From CAIKZZ01 sp036742455 (GTDB lineage: Bacteria; Pseudomonadota; Gammaproteobacteria; Steroidobacterales; Steroidobacteraceae): DNA of 64,000 bases. The notes under the pieces are model-generated. The model saw only the letters and a list, made by a program, of their open reading frames with translations. It was not told where the DNA came from and searched no databases. The stretch covers positions 62,001 to 126,000 of the forward strand of contig DAINQU010000007.1 of the NCBI GenBank assembly GCA_036742455.1, written 5' to 3'. Positions 26,515 to 35,411 of this stretch are shown piece by piece (the first letter of the stretch is position 1; each line of letters begins with the position of its first letter). The position numbers and the translations under genes were made by a program.

Positions 26515-27101
26515 TCCGTCACGTGCTTCCAGTCCATCCAGAACATCACCGTACGCAGTGCGTTGGGTAGACCGCCTTCGATAATGACCGTCACCTTCGC
26601 AGACGCCTCGTATGCGCTGCCCTTTTTGATCATCGACTCATCGATCACCGGAAGCATATGAACATCGGACAGCGCCGTCAGCGCGGCCGACAGCGTCGCG
26701 TAGGAGGACTGTTGGTTGCTATTCAGGTCAACGACAAGGTAACGCTCAGACAACGCGTGATATTGAAGGCGCCAGCGTTGTACTAGCGTGGCCACTCGCT
26801 CATCAGGGAGTAACTGTCGCTGTCGGGACACGAGTAGATCCAACGTGATCGCGATCGGCACACCATCCTTAAGTGCCCGCTCAGCACTCTTCGAAAGAGC
26901 GAGATCCAGCGTTGCGTTCAAATGATAAAAATGATCCGCGGGCTCAAGGTAAGCACTGCGCACATCAAATGCGCCTCCGTCTTCCAACGTAGGCAAGTCC
27001 GCTCGAGCCGGCACAGCACAGATCAGCCAGAGCAGACTGAGCAGCGCAACGAGCCTTGCTGCGATGGCCGAGTGGGTATGGTGAGTGCCGGAGCGATTCA
27101 T
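26487..27101 (-). CDS. DUF4390 protein, secreted
   Basis: A 204-residue protein with a signal peptide (RLVALLSLLWLICAVPARA) and a beta-rich DUF4390 body: AYLEPADHFYHLNATLDLALS, then ALKDGVPIAITLDLLVSRQR, RWRLQYHALSERYLVVDLN and a C-terminal WMDWKHVTEWYTW. Family members sit between rsmB and ntrY across gammaproteobacteria and may be the periplasmic partner of the kinase (inference from synteny). I chose the ATG at 27101 because the open frame beyond it lies inside rsmB coding sequence. It overlaps the ntrY start by up to 28 bases. Confidence 0.88.
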   Translation of the reverse strand: MNRSGTHHTHSAIAARLVALLSLLWLICAVPARADLPTLEDGGAFDVRSAYLEPADHFYHLNATLDLALSKSAERALKDGVPIAITLDLLVSRQRQLLPDERVATLVQRWRLQYHALSERYLVVDLNSNQQSSYATLSAALTALSDVHMLPVIDESMIKKGSAYEASAKVTVIIEGGLPNALRTVMFWMDWKHVTEWYTWTVAR

Positions 27102-27126
27102 AGAGTGGTGGTTCTGATTCCGGTCA

Positions 27127-28458
27127 TCAGGCTGGGCGTCGTTCGAGGCACGCGTAGTAAAAACCATCGGTGCCTGCGTACCCCGGCAGGAGCACCAAGC
27201 CGGGCCCTCTGAACTGGGGCCGCGGTGGCAAGCCGGGCAAGGCTAGGCTAGCAGATTCGGTCACATCCACTGCATCGCGAGTCTCGGCCAGAAACCCTTT
27301 GAGGACGGCAGTGTTCTCTGCACGCAGCACAGAACACGTCGCGTATACCAGACGGCCGCCCGGTTTCAGCCGTTGCCACAGCCCATCCAGCAGTCCGCGC
27401 TGCCGGGCTGCCAGGCCCGGCAACTCGCGGGGTCGCCGCAGCCACTTGATATCGGGATGACGGCGAATGACGCCTGTTCCGGAGCAAGGCGCGTCGAGCA
27501 AGATTCGGTCGTACCGACTTTCGCCGATCACCCGAGTATCGGCGGCGTCGCCAACGCGGACGTCGGCGGTCAAGCCGAGGCGGGCGAGATTGTCACGGAT
27601 ACGTTGGGCGCGCTGGGCGTCGATATCTACGGCAACGACCTCGGCAAGCCCCGGACAGGATTCCAGCAGGTGCCCGGTCTTTCCGCCAGGCGCAGCGCAC
27701 GCGTCGAGCACACGCTGACCAGGCTTCACGTCGAGCAGCGGTGCGGCGAGCTGTGCCGCGGCATCTTGCACAGAGCATCGTCCTGCCATAAAGGCCGGCA
27801 GCGCGCGTACATCGGTCGGGACGGCCATATCGAGGGCGTCAACGGCAAACGGCACCGCTTGAGTCTCCAATCCAGCCTCCGCCAGCTCGGCGATGAGACT
27901 GTCTCGGCTGATGCGTCCACGGCGGGCGCGCAACGTTAACGGTGGATGCGCATTGTTCGCTTCCAGAACGCGCTCCCACTCGTCCGGCCAATCGCGCATC
28001 AGTTGCTCAACGAACCAGTCCGGATGAGACCACCGGCCTGCTTGGGTTTCGTCCGCCGCCGCCAATAGCGTTTCCCGCTCGCGCTGATAGCGACGCAGAC
28101 AGGCATTCACCATTCCCGCTGCTCCGGCCGCGCCAACCAAACGGGCGGCAGCCACCGTGGCACTGACTGCGGCGTGTGGTGCCGTGCCGGCATATTCAAG
28201 TTGATACAAGCCCACCAAAAGCAGCGCCTGCACGGCCGGTTTTTGGTCGTCCCACGGACGCGGTATCAGTTGGACGGCAACCCGGCGTAGCCGATGACCG
28301 AAGCGCATGGCACCAAACGCGAGCGCCTGCGCAAACGCACGGTCAGATGGTGCCGCCGCGGCCGCCTCGAGCGCCGCTTCGAGCATCACGCCGTCACTGA
28401 GTACGGCGGCTACGGCACGAACGGCGGCCGCCCGGCTTCCAGCACCTGCTTCAATCAC
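27127..28458 (-). CDS. rsmB: 16S rRNA (cytosine-967-C5)-methyltransferase
   Basis: A 443-residue enzyme that methylates C967 of 16S rRNA. The N-terminal NusB-like RNA-binding domain (DRAFAQALAFGAMRFGHRL, VGLYQLEYAGTAPHAAV) is followed by the Rossmann methyltransferase with CAAPGGKTGHLLE (SAM binding), VDIDAQRAQRIRDNL, LLDAPCSGTGVIRRHPD (motif IV with one catalytic Cys) and LVYATCSVLRAEN (motif VI with the nucleophile Cys). The start is GTG at 28458, overlapping the end of fmt by 8 bases, so translation is coupled. Confidence 0.96.
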   Translation of the reverse strand: MIEAGAGSRAAAVRAVAAVLSDGVMLEAALEAAAAAPSDRAFAQALAFGAMRFGHRLRRVAVQLIPRPWDDQKPAVQALLLVGLYQLEYAGTAPHAAVSATVAAARLVGAAGAAGMVNACLRRYQRERETLLAAADETQAGRWSHPDWFVEQLMRDWPDEWERVLEANNAHPPLTLRARRGRISRDSLIAELAEAGLETQAVPFAVDALDMAVPTDVRALPAFMAGRCSVQDAAAQLAAPLLDVKPGQRVLDACAAPGGKTGHLLESCPGLAEVVAVDIDAQRAQRIRDNLARLGLTADVRVGDAADTRVIGESRYDRILLDAPCSGTGVIRRHPDIKWLRRPRELPGLAARQRGLLDGLWQRLKPGGRLVYATCSVLRAENTAVLKGFLAETRDAVDVTESASLALPGLPPRPQFRGPGLVLLPGYAGTDGFYYACLERRPA

Positions 28459-29410
28459 TTTGCACCCCTAGCTGGAGACCGACGATAGGGCCCTGTCGAG
28501 CCTCTGACTGTATGAATTCCCGAGCACTCACGACACCGCGCCCCGCAAGCTGCACCCGCAACAGGCGCAGCACCCCGCAGCCGGTGGCGACATCGATACC
28601 GTCTGCGCCTGCGGCCACTAGAGTGCCGGCAGGCGCCGTGACGGGCTGCGATGACGTGACGATCGCGGAGTGGATGCGTAGTTGGACGCCGCGCCAACGC
28701 GTTTCTGCGATTGGCCAAGGCTGGTACGCCCGTACAGAACGCTCAAGCTCCGCCGCGGATCGCTGCCAGTCAATCAGCGCCTCCGCTTTGGTGACCTTGC
28801 GCGCATAAACCGTGCCTTCGTCCGGTTGATCGACCGGCACGAGTTGTTGAGTCGCGATAAGCGGCAGTACGTCCAGGAGTCGCTTCGCCCCCAGCTCAGC
28901 GAGCGTGTTCGTCAAGGTGGCTGTCGTATCGGTGGGTGCAATCGCGCACGCCGCCTGCGCGTACACCGGGCCGGTATCCAAACCTTCGGCCATACGCATG
29001 ATGCAGACGCCGGTTTCGGAGTCGCCGGCCAAAATCGCGCGCTGTACGGGCGCTGCCCCGCGCCAGCGCGGCAGTAACGAGGCGTGAATATTCAGACAGC
29101 CCAGCCGCGGAACCGCCAACACCTCCGGCGGCAGTAACAAACCGTAGGCGGCCACGACCATCACGTCGGGCGTAAACGCAGCGAGATCGGTGGCAGCTGC
29201 AGCGTTACGCAAGCTATCCGGCTGCATCAGTGGCAAACCGTGCTCTAGAGCCCGTTGTTTGACCGGCGACGGCTGCAATGCACGACCCCGTCCGGCCGGA
29301 CGATCGGGTTGCGTGTAGACACACCGCACGTCGTAATGCGCGGACAATAGGGCGTCCAGCGCAGGCACCGCGAACTCGGGAGTGCCCGCGTAGACAACGG
29401 ATAATTTCAC
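28451..29410 (-). CDS. fmt: Methionyl-tRNA formyltransferase
   Basis: A 319-residue enzyme that formylates initiator Met-tRNA using 10-formyltetrahydrofolate. It begins VVYAGTPEFAVPALDALL, has the tRNA loop QPDRPAGRGRALQPSPVK, and the catalytic Asn-His-Asp set in LNIHASLLPRWRGAAPVQ and LDTGPVY. The C-terminal OB-fold domain (VTKAEALIDWQRSAAELERS onward) binds tRNA. It is the second gene of the operon, two bases after def, a pairing conserved across bacteria because both act on the same N-formyl group. Confidence 0.97.
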   Translation of the reverse strand: MKLSVVYAGTPEFAVPALDALLSAHYDVRCVYTQPDRPAGRGRALQPSPVKQRALEHGLPLMQPDSLRNAAAATDLAAFTPDVMVVAAYGLLLPPEVLAVPRLGCLNIHASLLPRWRGAAPVQRAILAGDSETGVCIMRMAEGLDTGPVYAQAACAIAPTDTTATLTNTLAELGAKRLLDVLPLIATQQLVPVDQPDEGTVYARKVTKAEALIDWQRSAAELERSVRAYQPWPIAETRWRGVQLRIHSAIVTSSQPVTAPAGTLVAAGADGIDVATGCGVLRLLRVQLAGRGVVSAREFIQSEARQGPIVGLQLGVQSD

Positions 29411-29412
29411 GT

Positions 29413-29946
29413 TCAGAGCGCCGGCCGGTGGGGACGTTGCACTGCGTGATGCCGCTGATCGCGCTCGAGTTTTTGCCGAATACGCGTGCGTTTTAGTTCG
29501 GACAGGTAATCGACGAACAGTTTCCCTTCAAGATGATCCATTTCGTGCTGGATGCAGACCGCTAAAAGGCCCTCACAATCCATTTCGAAAGGCTGGCCGT
29601 CGCGATCCAACGCGCGCACCCGAACTTTTTCAGGACGCGTGACGCTCTCGTAATAGCCCGGCACCGAGAGGCAACCCTCTTTGTATTCCGTCGGTTGACC
29701 GTCGGTGGTCAGTATTTCTGGGTTGATGAACACGAGGGGCTGATCATTTTCTTCAGAAATATCGATAACAATCAAACGAATATGGCGATCAACCTGGGGC
29801 GCAGCGAGGCCCACTCCGGGTGCCGCGTACATCGTCTCAAACATATCGTCGATCAAGCGGCGAATCGTCGAATCGACTTCCGTGACGGGGATCGCTCGCG
29901 TCCGTAAGCGCGGGTCGGGATATTGAAGAATCGTGAGGCGCGTCAT
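29413..29946 (-). CDS. def: Peptide deformylase
   Basis: A 177-residue metalloenzyme that removes the formyl group from nascent proteins. All three motifs are intact: GVGLAAPQVDRH (motif I), EGCLSVPGYYE (motif II, metal Cys) and QHEMDHLEGKLF (motif III, two metal His and the catalytic Glu). It is the first gene of the leftward operon that continues through fmt, rsmB, DUF4390, ntrY and ntrX. The promoter must lie in the 203-base divergent region shared with the LysM gene. Confidence 0.97.
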   Translation of the reverse strand: MTRLTILQYPDPRLRTRAIPVTEVDSTIRRLIDDMFETMYAAPGVGLAAPQVDRHIRLIVIDISEENDQPLVFINPEILTTDGQPTEYKEGCLSVPGYYESVTRPEKVRVRALDRDGQPFEMDCEGLLAVCIQHEMDHLEGKLFVDYLSELKRTRIRQKLERDQRHHAVQRPHRPAL

Positions 29947-29998
29947 GGTTGGTAAGGCAGGTCCGTGTCGGCGGCGCAGTATGCTGCTAAAGTCCGGT

Positions 29999-30013
29999 CG
30001 AGGTTAGACCTCG
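29999..30013. promoter_or_regulatory. Inverted repeat in the def/LysM divergent region
   Basis: CGAGGT-TAG-ACCTCG is a perfect 6-base dyad with a 3-base centre, about 50 bases upstream of def and 140 upstream of the LysM gene. It could be an operator or the base of a short RNA hairpin. There is no T-run, so it is not a terminator. The regulator, if any, is unknown. Confidence 0.3.
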
Positions 30014-30149
30014 CCCGGGTTGATTGGTTGCATCGGTATTCGGTGCTAAGACCGTTTCCTGTGCCGGGAAGTCGCCGATTATAGGACGGCCGCACCGCCG
30101 GGTCTTGTCATAGTGCGCCCGCTAGGCCTCTGCGAGGGTCGATAACTCG

Positions 30150-31238
30150 ATGAAAACGCTCCGTCTGCTCTCCACATTGCTCTTGCTGGCTGCGATGCCT
30201 GCAGCTTGGGCACTGACCTTGTCGCCGGAGGCGCCGGCTCGGTACGTCGTGAAATCCGGCGATACGTTGTGGGCGTTGGCCGGGAAGTATCTTGCCGACC
30301 CCGGATCGTGGCCGGAGTTGTGGCGCGCGGGCGCCGGCATCGACAACCCAAACCGCATTTATCCGGGAGACGTACTGGTTCTGGGGGTCGATTCGGAGGG
30401 TCACCCCCGTTTGACGATCGAGTCAGCAGAATCGGCAACGGATGCCTCCCCCACGGTGCGGCTCTCTCCGACCGTACGGACATCACCCTTGCCGGAGGTC
30501 ATTCCGGTCATACCCCACGATATAGCCGCCGCTTTCATGGAACGGCCGACGTTACTGGCGCCAGAGGAACTCCATTCTCTCCCTTACGTTCTGGGCTTTG
30601 AGCATGACCGCCTCGCCGGTGCGGCCGGTAACCGGCTCTATGCACGCCGGATGCCTCGCCCCGCATCGGGCCTGTACAGCGTCGTGCACACCGGCGATCC
30701 GGTCATTGACCCCGTTTCGAAGCGGACTATTGGCATACAAGCCATCTTCACCGGCACGGCCCAGGTTGACCCACCGACTCAGAGCACGCGCGACGTCACA
30801 AGCTTGACGCTCATCGCGTCGGCCCGCGAGACGTTACCCGGCGATCGCTTGGTCCCGGATATGGAGAGCTCGCGACCGAATTTGATTCCGCACCGGCCCT
30901 CGGAACGGGTCGACGCGCGTATCGCTGCCGTCGTCGACGGCGTCCACGTCGTTGGCCAATACCAAGTTGTCTTGCTGAATCAAGGCCATAGCGCCGGACT
31001 CGAACCTGGGCACGTCCTCACGCTCTGGCACGAAGCCGCCGCTCTTCCGGATCGCGGCCCCGGTGACCCGACGCGCCAGAGCGATTTCACCGCCTTCCGG
31101 CGTTCCGTTGAATTGCCACCGGAATCCGCCGGTTCGCTGCTCGTGTTCCGGGTGTACCCGGAAGCGAGTTATGGCCTAGTGCTACAAACGAATTCTGAAT
31201 TACGCGTTGGAGACGCGGCCAGAAGCTCAATTAATTAG
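30150..31238 (+). CDS. LysM peptidoglycan-binding periplasmic protein
   Basis: A 362-residue protein with a signal peptide (LLSTLLLLAAMPAAWALTL) and one LysM domain at about residues 30-80 (YVVKSGDTLWALAGKYLADP, then WRAGAGIDNPNRIYPGDVLVL) that binds peptidoglycan. The remaining 270 residues are beta-rich and unrecognised as an enzyme. Members of this family are commonly found upstream of dprA-smg-topA in gammaproteobacteria, divergent from def, exactly this position. Its role is unknown. Confidence 0.9.
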   Translation: MKTLRLLSTLLLLAAMPAAWALTLSPEAPARYVVKSGDTLWALAGKYLADPGSWPELWRAGAGIDNPNRIYPGDVLVLGVDSEGHPRLTIESAESATDASPTVRLSPTVRTSPLPEVIPVIPHDIAAAFMERPTLLAPEELHSLPYVLGFEHDRLAGAAGNRLYARRMPRPASGLYSVVHTGDPVIDPVSKRTIGIQAIFTGTAQVDPPTQSTRDVTSLTLIASARETLPGDRLVPDMESSRPNLIPHRPSERVDARIAAVVDGVHVVGQYQVVLLNQGHSAGLEPGHVLTLWHEAAALPDRGPGDPTRQSDFTAFRRSVELPPESAGSLLVFRVYPEASYGLVLQTNSELRVGDAARSSIN

Positions 31239-31474
31239 TTCATAATCAATAAGTTGCGCTATTGATCGCGAACGGGCGCCCGGCGTGCGGGTTGGACAAC
31301 GCCCCGGAAATGCGTTTAGATGCGTCCGGCTTCGAACCGTCAGGCTCTGTCACGTTGATCGATCGCTAACCCTCCACCGACTCCGTCGGCGCGGTTTTCG
31401 GTCGGGTAGGGGTGGATAAAGCGACGTCGCGAACGTTGCTCCCGCTCCGTGGTCCAGACCCGGGGTACCCGCGC
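31239..31474. other. LysM-smg intergenic region; dprA absent
   Basis: 236 bases with no gene I can support. In many relatives dprA (DNA-processing protein for transformation) lies between the LysM gene and smg. I see no recognisable DprA Rossmann segment here; the reading frames are short and unlike the family. It presumably holds the smg promoter. Confidence 0.5.
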
Positions 31475-31957
31475 ATGAACGACCCGATGAACGACAACGT
31501 ACTGGACATACTGATCTATCTTTTCGAGAACTTCCTGGAATCGGATACGGCGCCCCAACCCAGTCGGGACGTTCTCCGAGAGGAACTCGAGCATGCCGGC
31601 TTTGCCGAAAGTGGCATCGAGCGTGCTCTGGAGTGGCTCGAAGGCTTGGCCGGTGACGGCGAAGTCGCCCCCGCTGTTCGGCAGCGATCCTTTCGGGCCT
31701 TCAGCGGCTATGAGGTTTCCCGTCTGTCCACCGAAGTGCGGGGCTATCTGGTACAGCTCGAGCAGGTAGGCATCCTCCCTGCCCAGCAACGAGAACTGGT
31801 GATTGACCGACTTTTAGCGCTCGATGCCGAGGAAATCGAAATCGAGCAGGTGAAATGGGTGGTGCTGATGGTTCTGTTCAGCCAACCCGGGCAGGAGCAG
31901 GCCTACCAGCGCATGGAAGACCTGGTGTTCGAAGGCCCGTCGGACGCGCTCCATTGA
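31475..31957 (+). CDS. smg: Smg family protein (DUF494)
   Basis: A 160-residue protein of the Smg/DUF494 family, opening MNDNVLDILIYLFENFLES and containing LEHAGFAESGIERALEWLEG, FSGYEVSRLSTEVRGYLVQL and DAEEIEIEQVKWVVLMVLF. It is acidic and helical. Its function is not established beyond its conserved position near def/dprA/topA. The ATG at 31475 was chosen; the open frame from 31412 adds 21 unconserved residues, and an ATG at 31487 is also possible. Confidence 0.92.
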   Translation: MNDPMNDNVLDILIYLFENFLESDTAPQPSRDVLREELEHAGFAESGIERALEWLEGLAGDGEVAPAVRQRSFRAFSGYEVSRLSTEVRGYLVQLEQVGILPAQQRELVIDRLLALDAEEIEIEQVKWVVLMVLFSQPGQEQAYQRMEDLVFEGPSDALH

Positions 31958-32036
31958 CGCCGACCACCCAACGGTGGCAACGATATATATGAGAGGGCAA
32001 CGGTCATAAGGGCCGCGGTCCCGTTTTTTGGAAAAC

Positions 32037-34442
32037 ATGAGCAAAAATCTCGTCATCGTCGAATCGCCCGCGAAAGCCAAGACCATCAAGAAGTACCTGG
32101 GTAAGGACTTTGAGGTGGTGGCTTCCATCGGCCACATCCGTGACCTCGTCTCAAAAGACGGCGCGGTCGATCCGGAACACGACTTCCGAATGAATTACGC
32201 CGTCACCGAGCGGGGCGAAAAACAGGTCGAAGTCATCGTTAAGGCGATGAAGAAAGCAGACACGCTCTACCTCGCGACTGACCCTGACCGGGAAGGCGAG
32301 GCCATTTCTTGGCACATTTTAGAGGTGCTGCGCGAGCGGGGTGTTCTGGGCACCAAGCCCGTCCACCGCGCCAAGTTCTTCGAAATCACGAAGAAAGAAA
32401 TTCAGAATGCGATTGCGCACCCCGAGTCGCTGTCCACCTCGTTGGTCAATGCCCAACAGGCGCGTCGGGCGCTCGACCATTTGATCGGGTTCAATATCTC
32501 GCCGCTGCTGTGGAAAAAGATGTTCCCTGGCTTATCGGCGGGTCGCGTCCAAAGCGTCGCACTGCGGCTGATTTGCGAGCGGGAAGCCGAGATTCAGGCC
32601 TTTAAGCGCCTGGAGTATTGGACCATCGAAGTCGACGCCGAAAAGACCGGGCAGGCGTTTAAAGCGCGCGTCATTGAAGTTGACGGTCGACGTATCGAAG
32701 CCGATGTCGCAAAAAGCATCTTCACTCTGACGAATGAATCGTCGGCGAAAGCTGCGGAACAGTCGTTGTCGAAGGCCTGTGGCGGCGAATTATTGGTGAC
32801 GGATGTCGAGGCCAAGCCTCGCCAGCGCAGCCCACAGGCTCCCTTCCGCACTTCAACGCTGCAACAAGCGGGCGCCAATCGACTGGGTTACTCAGCGCGG
32901 CGTACCATGCAGTTGGCGCAGAAACTCTATGAAGGCGTCGACTTCGGCGAAGGACCGGTCGGCCTGATCACATATATGCGTACCGACTCGACCTCGCTGT
33001 CGGCCGACGCAATCACCGAGATTCGCCAGACGATCGGCGCGACCTATGGGGCCGATGCCGTTCCGGCCCAGCCACGCTCGTATGCCAACAAGCAAAAGAA
33101 CGCCCAGGAAGCACACGAAGCGATTCGCCCAACGTCTGCGTCGACGACCCCGGACAAGTTGAAAGGCAAAATCGACGAAGACATGTGGCGTCTGTATGAC
33201 CTGATTTGGAAGCGCACTGTCGCTTCCCAGATGGTCAATGCGTTGTTTGAGCAGGTCACCGTCTCGTTGAAGCCCGGATTACGCGCTGACGGTGGTTTGA
33301 TTCGCGCCAGTGGCTCGACGCTCGTGAAGGCGGGCTTTTTGGCCGCCTATGGCGTTGACGTCAACGACGATGACGAGACCGAAGAGGGGGGGCGCCTGCC
33401 CGCACTTGCGGTCGGCGATCGCACGAAACTTCTGCAACTACTGCCCGAGCAGCATTTCACACAGCCGCCTCCGCGTTACACGGAAGCCTCGTTGGTTCGG
33501 GCGTTGGAAGAGCGCGGCATCGGCCGTCCGTCCACCTACGCCACGATCATTGAGACGCTTCGCGCGCGTAAGTATGTGGATGATGAACGACGGAATTTCG
33601 TACCGACAGACACTGGCAAAGTGGTCAGCCGTTTCTTGGTCGAATTCTTCTCGACGTACGTCGATTATGATTTCACGGCGCGTCTGGAAGATACGCTCGA
33701 CGATATCTCGAGCGGAGACAAGGACTGGATCCCAGTTCTGCGTGACTTCTGGGGACCGTTTTCCGAACAACTCAAGGCCGTGGAGCCGAAGCCGCGACCT
33801 GATTTCGCTCGCTCATTGGGTATCGACCCGGCCTCGGGGCGCCCAGTCAGTATTCGCGTGGGGCAGTACGGGTCCTTTGCCCAAATTGGGGTGCGTGAGG
33901 ACGAGGAAAAGCCCAAGTTTGCGAGTCTGAAGCCTGGGCAGACCATGGATTCCATTACCCTGAGCGAAGCGTTAGAGCTCTTCCGGTTGCCGCGCGTCCT
34001 CGGTGAACTGCCGGATGGCAGCTCCGTCTCCGTTGCTATCGGTCGTTTCGGCCCCTTTGTGAAATACGGATCGAATTACGTGTCGCTGAAAGCGCCCGAC
34101 GACCCGTACACGATCGAGTTCCCACGCGCTGTCGAAGTGATCGAGGAGAAGAAGCGGACGGATGCCGCTCGCCTGATCCGAGACCATGGCGATGGCATCC
34201 AGATCTTGAACGGCCGTTTCGGACCGTACATTACGGATGGCGAAAAGAACGCAAAAATTCCAAAGGATCGCGAACCTGCGAGCCTTTCGCGGGAAGAATG
34301 CGAGGGTCTGCTGGCGGTAGCTCCACCCCCCAAGGGACGCTTTGGCCGCAAGAAGGCGGCGGCTAAGAAAACGGCCGCCAAAAAAACGGCCGTTAAGGCG
34401 CCCGCCAAGAAAAAAGCGGCGAAGAAGAAAGCGGCGAAGTAA
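32037..34442 (+). CDS. topA: DNA topoisomerase I (type IA)
   Basis: An 801-residue enzyme that relaxes negative supercoils. The Toprim domain is at the N-terminus (IVESPAKAKTIKKYLG, TDPDREGEAISWHI). The catalytic Tyr is in LITYMRTDSTSLS near residue 315, and GIGRPSTYATIIETLRAR follows. The C-terminus carries Toprim-associated repeats (RVGQYGSFAQIG, AIGRFGPFVKYGSNYVSLK, ILNGRFGPYITDG) instead of the three zinc fingers of E. coli TopA. It ends in a tail of about 38 residues made almost only of Lys and Ala, like histone H1 tails. The ATG at 32037 fits the family start. Confidence 0.96.
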   Translation: MSKNLVIVESPAKAKTIKKYLGKDFEVVASIGHIRDLVSKDGAVDPEHDFRMNYAVTERGEKQVEVIVKAMKKADTLYLATDPDREGEAISWHILEVLRERGVLGTKPVHRAKFFEITKKEIQNAIAHPESLSTSLVNAQQARRALDHLIGFNISPLLWKKMFPGLSAGRVQSVALRLICEREAEIQAFKRLEYWTIEVDAEKTGQAFKARVIEVDGRRIEADVAKSIFTLTNESSAKAAEQSLSKACGGELLVTDVEAKPRQRSPQAPFRTSTLQQAGANRLGYSARRTMQLAQKLYEGVDFGEGPVGLITYMRTDSTSLSADAITEIRQTIGATYGADAVPAQPRSYANKQKNAQEAHEAIRPTSASTTPDKLKGKIDEDMWRLYDLIWKRTVASQMVNALFEQVTVSLKPGLRADGGLIRASGSTLVKAGFLAAYGVDVNDDDETEEGGRLPALAVGDRTKLLQLLPEQHFTQPPPRYTEASLVRALEERGIGRPSTYATIIETLRARKYVDDERRNFVPTDTGKVVSRFLVEFFSTYVDYDFTARLEDTLDDISSGDKDWIPVLRDFWGPFSEQLKAVEPKPRPDFARSLGIDPASGRPVSIRVGQYGSFAQIGVREDEEKPKFASLKPGQTMDSITLSEALELFRLPRVLGELPDGSSVSVAIGRFGPFVKYGSNYVSLKAPDDPYTIEFPRAVEVIEEKKRTDAARLIRDHGDGIQILNGRFGPYITDGEKNAKIPKDREPASLSREECEGLLAVAPPPKGRFGRKKAAAKKTAAKKTAVKAPAKKKAAKKKAAK

Positions 34443-34478
34443 GGACGCCCTACGCCCAAGTAGCTTCGAGGATCCGAT

Positions 34479-35411
34479 ATGCAGCCTGACAAAGCGGCCG
34501 TACGCGACTACCTGATAGGCCTTCAAGCCAAAATCACGGAAACCGTGGCCGCAGTCGACGGCGCCGCCACTTTCCATGCGGACGCATGGCAGCGACCGGG
34601 CGGTGGTGGCGGCGAAAGCCGGATTCTGCGCAATGGCGCGCTGCTTGAGCAGGGCGGTGTCGGTTTCTCCCACGTCATGGGTTCGGGGCTTCCGCCGTCG
34701 GCAACCCAACAGCGACCAGAGTTGGCGGGAGCTCAGTTTGAGGCGATGGGCGTCTCGCTCGTCTTTCACCCTCAAAATCCGCACGTACCGACAACGCACA
34801 TGAACGTGCGCTTTTTTATTGCTGAAAAGCCGGGGCACGATCCTGTGTGGTGGTTCGGTGGCGGCTTCGACCTCACGCCCTACTATCCCGTACTCGAAGA
34901 CGTCGTCTCATGGCACACCGTGGCGCGACGTGCGTGTGAGCCTTTTGGACCCGAGATCTATCCGCACTACAAGCGATGGTGTGACGATTACTTTTACCTC
35001 AAGCATCGAGGGGAAACACGCGGCGTTGGTGGCCTCTTCTTTGACGATCTGTGCGACGGCGGATTTGATCGTGCCTTCGCACTCCAGAGAGCCGTGGGGG
35101 ATGCCTTCCTAGACGCTTACCTGCCGATTGTTGAGCGACGCCGCCACACGCCGTATGGCGAGCGGGAGCGCGACTTCCAGCTGTACCGTCGTGGTCGTTA
35201 CGTCGAATTCAACCTTGTCTTTGACCGCGGCACGCACTTTGGGCTCCAGTCGGGAGGGCGGACGGAATCCATTCTCATGTCCCTGCCCCCGCTGGTTCGG
35301 TGGGAATACGATTGGCACCCAGAGCCCGGCTCCGCTGAGGAATCGCTGTACCGCGACTACCTGCGGCCGCGGGATTGGCTCGGGCTCGCCTCGACGGGTG
35401 ATGTCGCATGA
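34479..35411 (+). CDS. hemF: Oxygen-dependent coproporphyrinogen III oxidase
   Basis: A 310-residue enzyme that makes protoporphyrinogen IX using oxygen, with no metal centre required. Signature stretches are GGGGESRILRNGALLEQGGV, PHVPTTHMNVRFF, WWFGGGFDLTPYYP, CDDYFYLKHRGETRGVGGLF and VEFNLVFDRGTHFGLQSGGR. With hemN at the left edge the cell covers both oxic and anoxic heme synthesis. The stop overlaps the rlmJ start by 4 bases (ATGA), starting a compact hemF-rlmJ-hemB-aroE run. Confidence 0.97.
   Translation: MQPDKAAVRDYLIGLQAKITETVAAVDGAATFHADAWQRPGGGGGESRILRNGALLEQGGVGFSHVMGSGLPPSATQQRPELAGAQFEAMGVSLVFHPQNPHVPTTHMNVRFFIAEKPGHDPVWWFGGGFDLTPYYPVLEDVVSWHTVARRACEPFGPEIYPHYKRWCDDYFYLKHRGETRGVGGLFFDDLCDGGFDRAFALQRAVGDAFLDAYLPIVERRRHTPYGERERDFQLYRRGRYVEFNLVFDRGTHFGLQSGGRTESILMSLPPLVRWEYDWHPEPGSAEESLYRDYLRPRDWLGLASTGDVA

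Noticed and set aside
32009..32033. GGGCCGCGGTCCC followed by six T just before topA, terminator-like
   Set aside because: The stem has a mismatch and only a few pairs, and it ends a few bases before the topA start. I could not support termination or attenuation.
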